Source of the DNA: Brucella pseudogrignonensis
GTDB lineage: Bacteria > Pseudomonadota > Alphaproteobacteria > Rhizobiales > Rhizobiaceae
Reading direction: 5' to 3'
DNA: 64,000 nt
NCBI RefSeq assembly: GCF_032190615.1
Contig: NZ_JAVLAT010000001.1
Location: 310,001 to 374,000 of the forward strand
The translations under genes and the position numbers were made by a program. Positions 17,650 to 27,313 of the stretch are shown here, one piece after another; position 1 is the first letter of the stretch; every line of letters begins with the position of its first letter. The notes under the pieces were generated by a model. It saw only the letters and a program-made list of their open reading frames with translations, was not told the DNA's origin and did not search any database.

Positions 17650-18690
17650 TTATTCAGTGCCCTGAATGGCTGCAAGCAACCAATCACCACCGTCAACGCG
17701 GGTAAACGTCCAGACTTCGACGCTTTCCACTGGCTCATCCGGGTTGCCTTCAACGACCGCACCCGTGTTGCGATCAAGCATAACATCGATTGCCGAGTAG
17801 CGGATAGCGACAGTCGCATAATCGACATTGCCTTCGCGCCATGCTTCGGAAACATCGCCCTGAAGCAACTTCACGTCCTTCACTTCATTGCGCATACCGC
17901 TCGAAGCGATTTCGCCGAGTTCTTCTGCGAGATACGACATGGCTTCCGGTGTTGCGAGCTTACGCAGCGCCGCATAATCCTCACGGCCATAAGCGGTCTG
18001 GATTTCAGAAAGCATCTGCTCAAAACGATCAAGCTCTTCCTGACCCACATCCATTGGCTCTTCTTCAACAACAGGCGCAGCTGGAGCTTCTGCCTGCTTG
18101 TTGGCAAACGGATTAACCGAAGGCGTGCGGCTTGCAGTGTTTGACTTCGGTGCAGCAGTCTTTGCAGAACCAAAGACCTGCGAAGCATTAAAAGGCTGAG
18201 CACCTGCATTGCCTGCGCCCGCTGCTGCCGTCTGACGACGATTTGCAATCATGCGCATAACGAACATTGCAATCAGAGCGATGACCGCAACCTGCAAGAG
18301 AAGGCCGAACATGCCAGCCATTCCGCCAAGTCCGTTACCCAGCAGCATGCCAATCAGACCCCCAACAAGAAGGCCACCGAGCATCGAACGACCAAAATTG
18401 CCGAACATTCCACCCGAACGTGCTGCTGCATTTTGCGTGCCAGCAGCAGCACCCGGACGATTGGTCTGTTGTGCACCTGTATTTGGCGTCATCGAACGCT
18501 CAACAGGCGCTGCATTGTTCGGTGCAGTCCGCGTTGGTGCTGGCGCCTGATAAGTACGCGCACCACGGCTACCAAAACCGCCCCCGCCTGCACGGCGAGC
18601 CTCGGCGAAATCGACAGCGGCAAAAGAGGCGATAAGCCCAAGGACCATTGCAGCGGTCAGTTTGGTCAGGCGGTTTCCGGAACCCGGCAT
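17650..18690 (-). CDS. Tim44-like domain membrane protein
   Basis: A 346-residue protein with a signal or first membrane helix (about 10-30), a Gly/Ala/Pro-rich linker (about 31-100), a Gly-rich hydrophobic region with probably two membrane helices (about 104-148) and a C-terminal Tim44/TimA-like domain (about 215-345; ELDRFEQMLSEIQTAYGRED, WTFTRVDGGDWLLAAIQGTE). Bacterial members are of uncertain function; the domain is related to mitochondrial Tim44. The N-terminal half is low complexity, so homology rests on the C-terminus. It lies downstream of recJ by 104 bases. Confidence 0.8.
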   Translation of the reverse strand: MPGSGNRLTKLTAAMVLGLIASFAAVDFAEARRAGGGGFGSRGARTYQAPAPTRTAPNNAAPVERSMTPNTGAQQTNRPGAAAGTQNAAARSGGMFGNFGRSMLGGLLVGGLIGMLLGNGLGGMAGMFGLLLQVAVIALIAMFVMRMIANRRQTAAAGAGNAGAQPFNASQVFGSAKTAAPKSNTASRTPSVNPFANKQAEAPAAPVVEEEPMDVGQEELDRFEQMLSEIQTAYGREDYAALRKLATPEAMSYLAEELGEIASSGMRNEVKDVKLLQGDVSEAWREGNVDYATVAIRYSAIDVMLDRNTGAVVEGNPDEPVESVEVWTFTRVDGGDWLLAAIQGTE

Positions 18691-18794
18691 AAGTATCTCC
18701 CAATAGAGTCATCACAGATTATTTTATTCCGTGATCATATGGGAATTCACCCCCCACTTTCACAAGAGCGTGAAGACAAAAAAGTTGAGAAAAT

Positions 18795-20579
18795 TCAAAC
18801 AGGCACAGCCGCATCCAGAATCTGTATCTGAGGTGTGACAGAGCCGTTCCAATGATTGAGCGACAGATTGCCAACTATGTGTACGCTTTGACCAATATTA
18901 TTGAACAAAAACCGCCCCAGATCGCCTTCAGCAGCACGAAACGCAATCGCATTCACACGCTTTCCATCGGCTCCACGCAAGACAACACGGACATGATCAC
19001 GCCCGACTGTTCGTACATCAGCGAGAACGTGATGTGGCAGCGCCAGAACCGGCTGCGGATGCGCAGAGCCAAAAGGCCCTGCCTTCTGCAAAGATTCGTA
19101 AAGTGCGACTGTTGCACCTGATGCAGCCACCGCACCATCAATCGAAAGACTCTGATTTTCACGCAAACGCGCGACAGTATCAGCCGATTCTTCTTCAAGA
19201 TATGCCCGCAGCGCGCCAAGCTTGGAACGCTCAATGGTGATACCAGCAGCCATCGCATGACCGCCACCTTTCACAAGCAATCCGCGTTCCATCGCGCCGC
19301 GCACAAGCTTGCCAAGATCAAGCCCGGAAATTGAGCGTCCCGAGCCGGAACCAATACCGTTGGCATTAAATGAGATAGCAAAAGCAGGGCGACGCGCTTT
19401 TTCTTTGAGCCGTGAGGCCAGAAGCCCGACAATACCCGGATGCCAGCGATGACTTGCCGTCACGATCACAGATGCGCCAGCTCCACCCGAAAGCTCCAGC
19501 GAGGCTTCTGCTTCTGCTTCAATCAGCATTTCGGCTTCCATCGCCTGCCGCTCCTGATTGAGCCGGTCAAGCTCAACCGCAATCGGATCAGCGGCAGTGG
19601 AATCATCCAGTGTCAACAAGCGAGCACCTAAGCCCGCATCACCAATGCGGCCACCGGCATTGATACGCGGGCCAATCAGATAACCGAGGTGGAAAACATT
19701 AAGCGGTTCGCCAATACGTGCAACGCGCCCCAGCGCTGCAAGTCCGGCATTGCTCTGGCTACGCGCAACGAGCAAACCTTTAACCACAAACGCGCGGTTT
19801 ACACCTTTGAGCGGCACCACGTCGCAAACGGTTGCAAGTGCGACCAGATCAAGCAGCGAAAGCAGATCAGGCCCTGCCCCTTTGCCCCGCTCCCGCAGAA
19901 TTTTTGTCACCTGAACAAGCGTCAGAAAAACAACGCCCGCGGCACATAGATGCTCTTGCTGCGAAATATCGTCTTCGCGATTCGGATTGACGATTGCCAC
20001 AGCATCGTCGGGCAGATCGCCGCCGACCTGATGGTGATCAAGCACGACAACATCAGCGCCCGCTTCTTTTGCAGCGGTGATAGATGGCGCGCTGTTAGTG
20101 CCGCAGTCGACCGTCACGATAAGCGAAGCGCCCTTTGCGACCAGCTCACGCATAGCATCAGGGTTCGGGCCATAACCCTCAAAAATACGATCCGGAATGT
20201 AGATCGAATGCGTAATGCCGTAATGCTTGAGAAAACGCGCCATCAACGCAGATGAACATGCGCCATCCACATCATAGTCACCAAAAATCGCAACGGTTTC
20301 GCGACGCATAATGGCATCTGCAATCCGGTTTGCGGCTTTATCCATATCGGTCAGCATAGCCGGATCGGGCATCAGATTGCGCAGGCTAGGATCAATAAAT
20401 TCCGGCGCACCCTCAACACTCACACCACGCCCCGCCAACACCCGCGAAACCAGATCGGAAATGCCGTGATGTTGCGCGATCGCAAGCGCTGTATTGGCCT
20501 CGCGCGGGCCGAGCCGGTCCATCCATTTCTGGCCGGTGACAGATTTACGGATACCGAGAAAATAGCGTTCTGTTGTCAT
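18795..20579 (-). CDS. recJ: Single-stranded-DNA-specific exonuclease RecJ
   Basis: A 5'-3' ssDNA exonuclease for recombination and mismatch/base-excision repair. The 594-residue protein has the DHH phosphoesterase core with metal motifs GDYDVDGACSSALMARF (about 97-113), VTVDCGTN and VVLDHHQ, the DHHA1 domain with KGGGHAMAAGITIE near the middle, and a C-terminal OB-like domain. All catalytic motifs are intact. It follows glpX on the same strand, with a terminator-like hairpin between them. Confidence 0.95.
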   Translation of the reverse strand: MTTERYFLGIRKSVTGQKWMDRLGPREANTALAIAQHHGISDLVSRVLAGRGVSVEGAPEFIDPSLRNLMPDPAMLTDMDKAANRIADAIMRRETVAIFGDYDVDGACSSALMARFLKHYGITHSIYIPDRIFEGYGPNPDAMRELVAKGASLIVTVDCGTNSAPSITAAKEAGADVVVLDHHQVGGDLPDDAVAIVNPNREDDISQQEHLCAAGVVFLTLVQVTKILRERGKGAGPDLLSLLDLVALATVCDVVPLKGVNRAFVVKGLLVARSQSNAGLAALGRVARIGEPLNVFHLGYLIGPRINAGGRIGDAGLGARLLTLDDSTAADPIAVELDRLNQERQAMEAEMLIEAEAEASLELSGGAGASVIVTASHRWHPGIVGLLASRLKEKARRPAFAISFNANGIGSGSGRSISGLDLGKLVRGAMERGLLVKGGGHAMAAGITIERSKLGALRAYLEEESADTVARLRENQSLSIDGAVAASGATVALYESLQKAGPFGSAHPQPVLALPHHVLADVRTVGRDHVRVVLRGADGKRVNAIAFRAAEGDLGRFLFNNIGQSVHIVGNLSLNHWNGSVTPQIQILDAAVPV

Positions 20580-20595
20580 GGTTTCTTAAAGACAC

Positions 20596-20626
20596 AAAAG
20601 GCGGCATTTTTGCAATGCCGCCTTTT
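20596..20626. terminator. Terminator between glpX and recJ
   Basis: AAAAGGCGGCA...TGCCGCCTTTT forms an 11-bp stem; on the minus strand it ends in TTTTGTG just 17 bases before recJ. It probably acts as a partial terminator, since recJ has no other obvious promoter space. Confidence 0.65.
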
Positions 20627-20648
20627 AAACAACCCGATGATAGTTATG

Positions 20649-21647
20649 TCAGAACTTCGACAAATCCTGATGTCTCGCCTTAATTTCACGAACGGTCTGC
20701 GAGCTTGAACGCATAACGATTGTATGAGTTTGGATATAATCGCGTGCGAACTTAACGCCTGAAAGCATATTGCCATCGGTCACGCCGGTTGCAGCAAACA
20801 GCACGTCGCCCTTGGCCATTTCTTCCATGGTGTAGATTTTCTTGGGGTCAGAAATGCCCATCTTGGCTGCGCGAGCGATCTTCTCATCCGAATTAAGCTG
20901 CAAGCGTCCCTGCATCTGACCACCAATGCAGCGCAAAGCCGCCGCAGCCAGCACACCCTCCGGCGCACCACCGATACCGATATAAATATCGATGCCGGTT
21001 TCGTCCGGATTGGTCGTGTGCATCACACCCGCAACGTCGCCATCACCGATCAAACGAATGGAAGCACCAGTCGCCCGTACTTCTTCGATCAGGCGCGCAT
21101 GACGCGGACGATCCATAATGCAGGCCGTGATTTCATGCGGCTGCACGCCTTTTGCTTTCGCAATAGCATGGATATTATCGGTCGGTGATGCATCGAGATC
21201 GACGACACCTTTCGGATAACCCGGTCCCACAGCAATTTTTTCCATGTAAACGTCGGGCGCATAAAGCAAATTGCCCTTCTCAGCGATAGCGATGACCGCC
21301 AATGAATTCGGCAGGTTCTTTGCGCAGATCGTGGTGCCTTCCAGCGGATCTAGCGCAATATCGACATCCGGCCCCTGCTTAGTGCCGACTTCTTCGCCAA
21401 TATAAAGCATCGGCGCTTCATCGCGTTCGCCTTCACCGATCACGACTGTTCCGGCAATCGGCAGACGATTGAGTTCCTGACGCATGGCATCAACAGCGGC
21501 CTGATCAGCAGCCATCTCATCGCCACGTCCGCGCAGACGCGCAGCTGCAACCGCTGCTCGTTCGGCAACGCGAACCAGCTCAAGCGTCAAAATGCGATCA
21601 AGTCCCTGCGCTGGTCGTTGCGGTTGCTGTTCTGAAGTCTTGGCCAT
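20649..21647 (-). CDS. glpX: Class II fructose-1,6-bisphosphatase
   Basis: Hydrolyses fructose-1,6-bisphosphate in gluconeogenesis. The 332-residue product has the GlpX hallmarks: VVIGEGERDEAPMLYIGEEV, the metal/substrate motif DIALDPLEGTT, GDGDVAGVMHT and YIGIGGAPEGVLAAAALRC. The length is normal. In many rhizobia glpX sits between hom and recJ; here an ABC-F gene lies between hom and glpX. Confidence 0.95.
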   Translation of the reverse strand: MAKTSEQQPQRPAQGLDRILTLELVRVAERAAVAAARLRGRGDEMAADQAAVDAMRQELNRLPIAGTVVIGEGERDEAPMLYIGEEVGTKQGPDVDIALDPLEGTTICAKNLPNSLAVIAIAEKGNLLYAPDVYMEKIAVGPGYPKGVVDLDASPTDNIHAIAKAKGVQPHEITACIMDRPRHARLIEEVRATGASIRLIGDGDVAGVMHTTNPDETGIDIYIGIGGAPEGVLAAAALRCIGGQMQGRLQLNSDEKIARAAKMGISDPKKIYTMEEMAKGDVLFAATGVTDGNMLSGVKFARDYIQTHTIVMRSSSQTVREIKARHQDLSKF

Positions 21648-21807
21648 GTGAACAAAGTCCTGAATTCATATGAAATGTGTGTTTCGCCATCTATAGCGAC
21701 ATTGAGCAAATGTTTTGTCAAAGTCCCTGCCGACCTGCAAGAGAAAGAGCGGCAAAAACATTTTCCGCTCTAACTCTTAATCGATTTAGCGCAAAAGGCC
21801 CGATATT

Positions 21808-23328
21808 TCAGCCTGTAGCACCGTCAAAGAAAGCTTCGGGATTTTCCACTTCGATCAGCTTTTTTCGATCAATAACCCAGAAACGATTGCCAATATTGCG
21901 CACGAAACTGCGATCATGCGAAACAATCAGGCTCGCGGTTTCATCGCTCAGCAGTTCTGCTTCCAGCATTTCCTGCCCATCAATGTCGAGGTGATTGGTC
22001 GGTTCATCAAGAATGTAGAAGTTTGGCTTTGTAAGCCGCAGAACCAGCATGGCAAGCCGCGCCTTTTGTCCGCCCGAAAGCCGCGACAAAGGTTTGGCCT
22101 GCATCTCAAGCGTCATACCGGCACCGGCAAGCAAGGAACGTGCTCGCTGGTCGCCGACATCGAAACGCTTCATGATCGTTTCAAAAGGCGTCCAGTCAGC
22201 TTTCAACTCAGACAAAGCCTGATCACTATAGCCCAGCACGAGCGAAGGCGTCGCTTTAATGCCCGTAAGCGATTGTTCTGGATGAATTATGGCTTCGCGA
22301 ACTAGTGTCAGAAGCCGCGTTTTGCCCGTTCCGTTCGCGCCAAGCAATACGATTCGATCACCCGGATTGATCCAAAGCTGGCCGGTTTTGTAGAGAGCCC
22401 GACCGTCAGGCGTCGCAATCTCGGCCTGACCAATCACAATCAGCGCTTTGGCATGGCTACCTCGCCCATCAAGCTTGATCTTGCCCGCAGAGCGCTCAAC
22501 ATGCGCTGCTTTAGCACTTTCCTCAATTTTCTCGGCACGCGCACGCAATTGTTTGGTTTTCACGACCAGCAAATCACTGCCCGAATTGATACCGATATTG
22601 TTGAGCTTGGCGGCCTGTCTGCGCAATTGCTGAACAGTTTTCATGTCCTTTTCAAACTGGCGCGCATCAGCCGCATCAATCTCGTCAAGCGCCACACGCG
22701 CTTGGCTGTACGGCAACGCAAAGACGAACGACTTTTCTGCACGCAGGAAAAGTGTGCGTTTCGTGACCTCATCGAGAAAAGCACGATCATGGCTGCATAC
22801 GATCACGGCGACTGAACGGGGCAGTGCATCAAGCCAGTTTTCCAGCAAATGCACTTTTTCAAGGTCGAGGTGATTGGTCGGCTCGTCGAGCAAAAGCACG
22901 TCAGGCTCGGAAACCCATGTGCGCGCCAGCAGCGCAAGCCGTTGCCAACCTCCGCTTAATTGTCGAACAGCAAGATCGCGCAGTTCTGCCGGAACATTCA
23001 AATCATCGAGCACTATGTCTGCGCGCCAGCTCTCATAGTCGCGCGCATCTTCATCCAATCCACTGAGGACCAGATCATAAAAAGAGAGGTCCATCAGGTC
23101 GTCGGCAACATACTGGCTGACATAACCAATTTTCAGCCCACGCGAGCGGGTAATGACACCGCTGGTCGGCTCACCTTCGCCAACTATAAGGCGTAAAAGG
23201 CTGGTCTTTCCACGACCATTAGCGGCAACAATACCCAGACGTTCACCCTCACCCACGACAAAATCGAGGTTAGCGAACAAGGTCTGATGAAGGGTAAGCG
23301 AAAGATTCTGAACAGATAAAAGAGACAT
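21808..23328 (-). CDS. ABC-F family ATP-binding protein
   Basis: A 506-residue protein with two ABC ATPase domains and no membrane part, so a ribosome-associated ABC-F factor rather than a transporter. Domain 1 has Walker A VAANGRGKTSLL, signature LSGGWQRLALLARTW and LLLDEPTNHLDLEKV; domain 2 has LLGANGTGKTRLL, LSGGQKARLAMLVL and ILDEPTNHLDIDGQ. Between them is the charged linker (about 240-300, EKDMKTVQQLRRQAAKLN). ATG 23326-23328 is chosen because the extension to 23382 is unlike the family. The ribosome binding site is weak. Which branch (Uup, EttA, antibiotic resistance) cannot be told by eye. Confidence 0.88.
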   Translation of the reverse strand: MSLLSVQNLSLTLHQTLFANLDFVVGEGERLGIVAANGRGKTSLLRLIVGEGEPTSGVITRSRGLKIGYVSQYVADDLMDLSFYDLVLSGLDEDARDYESWRADIVLDDLNVPAELRDLAVRQLSGGWQRLALLARTWVSEPDVLLLDEPTNHLDLEKVHLLENWLDALPRSVAVIVCSHDRAFLDEVTKRTLFLRAEKSFVFALPYSQARVALDEIDAADARQFEKDMKTVQQLRRQAAKLNNIGINSGSDLLVVKTKQLRARAEKIEESAKAAHVERSAGKIKLDGRGSHAKALIVIGQAEIATPDGRALYKTGQLWINPGDRIVLLGANGTGKTRLLTLVREAIIHPEQSLTGIKATPSLVLGYSDQALSELKADWTPFETIMKRFDVGDQRARSLLAGAGMTLEMQAKPLSRLSGGQKARLAMLVLRLTKPNFYILDEPTNHLDIDGQEMLEAELLSDETASLIVSHDRSFVRNIGNRFWVIDRKKLIEVENPEAFFDGATG

Positions 23329-23649
23329 GGCAATAGGCCCAATTTGGCCAAGCACTGGCGAGCAGTTCTCAAACAGCTTCAATCAATGTGCTTGCAAATT
23401 TTTGGCTACAGCAAATAAAGCTGAGCCTTCAGAAAAGGCAGAAAAAGACTGTTCTGTAAGTCTTAATCGGCCCTGCACAATTTACTGTTGCAGGGCAAAA
23501 TCAGGGCCATACTGACGATGACGGTCGTGACGCGTCACATCCATATTACAGCCCTCCTTTTCCGTTTTATCTCTCAACCGGATTATTCCGATGCAGTTTT
23601 CATAGCAAAAACGCTGCCGCCCATCAAGAGCGGCAGCTTTAGCCAGCAA
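23329..23649 (-). other. hom to ABC-F gap, no gene
   Basis: A 321-base gap on the minus-strand path from hom to the ABC-F gene. It holds the hom terminator and a second inverted repeat CCCTGCA...TGCAGGG around 23473-23497 without a T tract. No open frame with family features was found. Confidence 0.45.
23606..23637 (-). terminator. Terminator after hom
   Basis: On the minus strand, GCTGCCGC (23630-23637) pairs with GCGGCAGC (23613-23620), followed by TTTTTG (23606-23611), 13 bases after the hom stop. Confidence 0.8.
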
Positions 23650-24969
23650 TCAGCCAGCGCGTTCGATGCGGATCATCTGCGGCTTGTTGACCAGATGATC
23701 ATCCTTAAGAATCACCTCAAGCGCCTTTTTAACAGCGGATTCGGTCGTTTCATGGGTAACAAGAATGACTGTCTTGATACCGTCGCTGACATCGCTATCC
23801 ATCAGCGGGCGCTGGACAATCGATTCAAGCGAAATGTCATTTTCGGCCATGCGCTTAGCGATAGCGGCAAAAGCACCGATGCGATCATAAACCGTCAAGC
23901 GAATGAAGTAGCCGCCAGCATGCTTGCGCATTTTAGCGCGCTTATATGGCTGCAAGGCTTTCGCAGGTGTGCCGAATACCGGACCATGCTGGAAGCCAGG
24001 GCGACTCTTGGCAATGTCAGCAATATCGCCAATCACCGCCGATGCTGTGGCATTACCGCCAGCACCCGGACCCGAAAGCAGCAGTTCACCCAGAAGGTCA
24101 GTCTCGATTGCAACCGCATTGGTCACACCATGCACCTGCGCGATGACTGATGATGTCGGCACCATTGTTGGATGCACACGCTGTTCGATACCAGTGTCGG
24201 TCTTCTGCGCAACGCCAAGCAACTTGATACGATAGCCAAGCTCATCAGCGGCGCGAATATCGGCAAGTGAAATATTGCTGATGCCTTCGAGATATATATC
24301 GTCAGCAGCGATCTGGGTGCCAAATGCGAGGCTCGTCAGCAGCGCAAGCTTGTGCGCCGTGTCATTGCCTTCAATATCGAAAGTCGGATCAGCTTCGGCA
24401 TATCCAAGGCGCTGCGCATCCGCGAGGCAATCCTCAAACGAAATGCCTTCTTCCCACATCCGGGTCAGGATATAGTTACAGGTGCCGTTCATAATGCCGT
24501 AAACGCGCGAAACCGTGTTGCCGGTCAATGATTCACGCATCGCCTTAATGACTGGAATACCGCCTGCAACGGCTGCTTCAAAGTTGAGAAGCACACCTTT
24601 TTCTTCCGCAATCTTGGCAAGCGCGACACCATGCTTGGCAAGAAGCGCCTTATTGGCAGTCACAACATGATGGCCTGCGCGCAATGCAGCTTCAACAGCC
24701 AATTTGGCCGGACCTTCATCGCCACCGATCAGTTCAACAAAAACATCAATATTCGCACTTTTCGCGAGTTCGACTGAATCATCAAACCATTCAATGCCAG
24801 AAAGATCGACACCGCGATCGCGCGAGCGGTCACGAGCGCTCACCGCTGTAACAACAACCGGCTTACCGCATTGACGAGTGAGCATTTCGGCCTTGTCACG
24901 TAGAATACGCAACACCGAAGCACCAACGGTGCCCAGTCCGGCAACGCCGATCCGCAATGCATCACTCAT
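23650..24969 (-). CDS. hom: Homoserine dehydrogenase
   Basis: NAD(P)H-dependent reduction of aspartate semialdehyde to homoserine, the branch to threonine and methionine. The 439-residue protein has the Rossmann start RIGVAGLGTVGASVLRIL (about 6-23), the dehydrogenase catalytic domain with GGIPVIKAMRESLTGN and RVYGIMNGTCNYILTRM (about 145-175), DVEGNDTAHKLALL-like DIEGNDTAHK, and a C-terminal ACT domain (about 350-430) for feedback control. Length and order are as in other rhizobia. It follows the aminotransferase gene by 85 bases, which contain a terminator. Confidence 0.95.
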   Translation of the reverse strand: MSDALRIGVAGLGTVGASVLRILRDKAEMLTRQCGKPVVVTAVSARDRSRDRGVDLSGIEWFDDSVELAKSANIDVFVELIGGDEGPAKLAVEAALRAGHHVVTANKALLAKHGVALAKIAEEKGVLLNFEAAVAGGIPVIKAMRESLTGNTVSRVYGIMNGTCNYILTRMWEEGISFEDCLADAQRLGYAEADPTFDIEGNDTAHKLALLTSLAFGTQIAADDIYLEGISNISLADIRAADELGYRIKLLGVAQKTDTGIEQRVHPTMVPTSSVIAQVHGVTNAVAIETDLLGELLLSGPGAGGNATASAVIGDIADIAKSRPGFQHGPVFGTPAKALQPYKRAKMRKHAGGYFIRLTVYDRIGAFAAIAKRMAENDISLESIVQRPLMDSDVSDGIKTVILVTHETTESAVKKALEVILKDDHLVNKPQMIRIERAG

Positions 24970-25010
24970 TGTTCTGTCTTTCTGAATTGTTGATTATATG
25001 TGGTGGGAAA

Positions 25011-25037
25011 CAAGGGCCGACCAGAAGACGGCCCTTG
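25011..25037 (-). terminator. Terminator after aminotransferase gene
   Basis: CAAGGGCCG pairs with CGGCCCTTG around a 9-base loop, 17 bases after the aminotransferase stop; the minus strand continues TTTCCC. Confidence 0.65.
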
Positions 25038-25054
25038 CTTTATCTTAAAGGCTG

Positions 25055-26278
25055 TTAACGCCGACCTTCAAGCGGAATGATGTTCTGCACATTCTCATCC
25101 TTAGCGGACAGGAAGCGCTTGATGTTGCGAGCCGCCTGACGGATGCGATGTTCGTTTTCAACCAGTGCGATACGAACATATTCATCGCCATGCTCACCAA
25201 AGCCTACGCCCGGAGCAACAGCAACATCGGCCATTTCGACCAGCAGCTTGGAAAATTCAAGCGAACCCAACGCGCGGAAACGTTCTGGAATCGGAACCCA
25301 AGCGAACATGGTTGCCGCTGGTGGCGGCACATCCCAGCCTGCGCGGCCAAAACTGTCGACGAGCACATCGCGACGCTGCTTATAGACGTTGCGGACATAA
25401 GCAATGTCAGAACCGTCGCCATTGAGTGCTGCGGTTGCTGCAACCTGAATTGGCGTGAAAGCACCATAATCGAGATAGGATTTAACGCGCGTCAGTGCTG
25501 CAATCAGACGCTCATTGCCAACCGCAAAGCCCATACGCCAACCCGGCATCGAGAATGTCTTCGACATCGAGGTGAACTCGACCGCAACATCCATAGCACC
25601 CGGCACTTCAAGAACCGATGGCGGAGGATTGTTATCGTCGAAATAGATTTCCGAATAGGCCAGATCAGAAAGAATGATCAGATCATTCTTACGCGCGAAA
25701 TCGACTACATCCTTGTAGAAATCAAGGGTCGCGACATAGGCAGTCGGGTTCGACGGGAAGTTCAAGATCAGCGCAAGCGGCTTTGGAATGGAATGCTTTA
25801 CCGCACGATCCAGCGCACGGATGAACTCTTCATCCGGCTTTGCAGGGATCGAGCGAATAACACCACCCGACATGATGAAGCCGAACGAATGAATTGGATA
25901 GGTTGGATCCGGGCAAAGTACGACATCGCCGGGCGCAGTGATCGCCTGCGCCATATTGGCGAAGCCTTCCTTGGAGCCAAGCGTAGCCACAACCTGCGTA
26001 TCCGGGTTGAGCTTCACGCCGAAACGGCGCGCATAATATTGTGCCTGCGCACGACGAAGACCGGGAATACCCTTTGACGACGAATAACGATGCGCGCGCG
26101 GGTCCTGCACCGCTTCGCAAAGCTTATCGACAATGTTCTTCGGTGTTGGCAAATCAGGGTTACCCATTCCGAGATCAATGATGTCGGCTCCGGCCGCTCG
26201 CGCCGATGCCTTCAGGCGGTTAACCTGTTCAAAGACATAAGGTGGCAAACGACGGACTTTATGAAATTCTTCCGACAT
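25055..26278 (-). CDS. Class I/II PLP aminotransferase (AlaC / LL-DAP-AT-like)
   Basis: A 407-residue fold-type I aminotransferase. The PLP lysine is Lys240 in FTSMSKTFSMPGWRMGF; GMGNPDLPTP, NFPSNPTAYVA and SDLAYSEIYFD are the substrate and cofactor motifs of the AlaC / LL-diaminopimelate aminotransferase-like branch. These enzymes most often act as alanine or broad-range transaminases in proteobacteria; the exact substrate is not provable here. ATG 26276-26278 (MSEEFHKVRRLPPYVF) is chosen over the frame opening at 26341. It lies just upstream of hom, in a place suited to amino-acid metabolism. Confidence 0.88.
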   Translation of the reverse strand: MSEEFHKVRRLPPYVFEQVNRLKASARAAGADIIDLGMGNPDLPTPKNIVDKLCEAVQDPRAHRYSSSKGIPGLRRAQAQYYARRFGVKLNPDTQVVATLGSKEGFANMAQAITAPGDVVLCPDPTYPIHSFGFIMSGGVIRSIPAKPDEEFIRALDRAVKHSIPKPLALILNFPSNPTAYVATLDFYKDVVDFARKNDLIILSDLAYSEIYFDDNNPPPSVLEVPGAMDVAVEFTSMSKTFSMPGWRMGFAVGNERLIAALTRVKSYLDYGAFTPIQVAATAALNGDGSDIAYVRNVYKQRRDVLVDSFGRAGWDVPPPAATMFAWVPIPERFRALGSLEFSKLLVEMADVAVAPGVGFGEHGDEYVRIALVENEHRIRQAARNIKRFLSAKDENVQNIIPLEGRR

Positions 26279-26407
26279 GATCCTGTTCCAGAAGGGAGTT
26301 GAATGAAACGGCGCGCATGCGCCGCGTTTGGAGCTATACACCTGTTATCGAATCGGGTCGAGACTTGTTACAGTTCTGCGACGAAGCTTTTATTGACGAA
26401 AAGCCTC

Positions 26408-26752
26408 TTATTCCCCGGCTTCGATCTGCTTCAGTGTAGCGGCGGCTTCATCCTGCGCTTGCTTGCGCAATGCGGCAGCTTGAGCAGGAGTGAGCGTACT
26501 TGCGGACGAGCGTGTTGCGGCCAATCGCGTGCGATCAGAATCAAGACCAGACATCATCTGCGCCTTTTCTTCCGGCGTAATCTGGACGGTGGCAGCTTTC
26601 GGCATACGTCCAAAGGTCGGATAGGTATCAGTGCGCTTCGCACCTTCCTGCGGCGTACCCTGAAATTCAGGACCGCCAGCACAACCCGCGAGAAGCGCCA
26701 CGGCTGTTGCTGCCAGCATGATATTGGCAAACGTCCGCGTGCTCTTGGTCAT
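26408..26752 (-). CDS. Small lipoprotein
   Basis: A 114-residue predicted lipoprotein: signal peptide about 1-23 with lipobox LLAGC, followed by a polar mature part. The tail is helical and Ala/Gln-rich (LTPAQAAALRKQAQDEAAATLKQIEAGE), so coiled-coil-like. I do not recognise a family. It starts at ATG 26750-26752; an in-frame GTG at 26782 is possible but less likely. It lies 129 bases upstream of the aminotransferase gene and may be transcribed with it or alone. Confidence 0.7.
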   Translation of the reverse strand: MTKSTRTFANIMLAATAVALLAGCAGGPEFQGTPQEGAKRTDTYPTFGRMPKAATVQITPEEKAQMMSGLDSDRTRLAATRSSASTLTPAQAAALRKQAQDEAAATLKQIEAGE

Positions 26753-27313
26753 ATGTCGGGTTCCAATCCTGGTGTTCTTCACTAATGTCTGTTCTGGCGA
26801 AATCTATAACTCGCCCGACGCAGATAATATATCGGAAAGTGGATAGCACCAACTCGCTACGTCATGTCAACAACCGAGTTGCGACCCGGCACAATCCTTA
26901 CGCTTCAAAAACACGTTCAACAACAAGTATAACCAAAAGTTACAATTAGTAATATTGCGTTATTTTTACGTAAAACAAAAGTGAAATGCGATTTATTCAA
27001 ACACTGATCACTTTCAATAGTTGCGCTTGGCAGTTAAAAACCCTAAAAATTGGTTACAACTTATCATTTGGTAACTTGTCTACTCATGCTTTAGACCAAC
27101 TGCATTCACGATGAATTTGTAATAAGGCATTGAAGAAATTGAACTATCTAAGCTGGCCTTCATTGCCGGTCTTTGTGAGTAAAGCTGCTTGAAAATGCTT
27201 TAGCGCGACTCACATGGGGAAGCCGATCTCCCCAAACCAAACGAGATCAGGATTTTTCCGGCTCGTTAAAATGGTCAAGCCCATCTGTATGGGACATCGA
27301 GCTGGAGCAGATA
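26753..27313. promoter_or_regulatory. 561-base AT-rich divergent intergenic region
   Basis: No gene is visible between the small lipoprotein (minus) and the M15 lipoprotein (plus). The middle part (about 26890-27130) is clearly AT-richer than its surroundings, with runs such as AAAACAAAAG and TTATTTTTACG. Near the plus-strand gene, TGGGGA-AGCCGATC-TCCCCA (27215-27234) forms a small hairpin in the leader. AT-rich gaps before surface genes are typical targets of MucR/Ros-type regulators in this family; that is inference. Confidence 0.5.

Noticed and set aside
25148..26077. 309-codon plus-strand open frame
   Set aside because: Antisense shadow of the aminotransferase gene, which has all its motifs.
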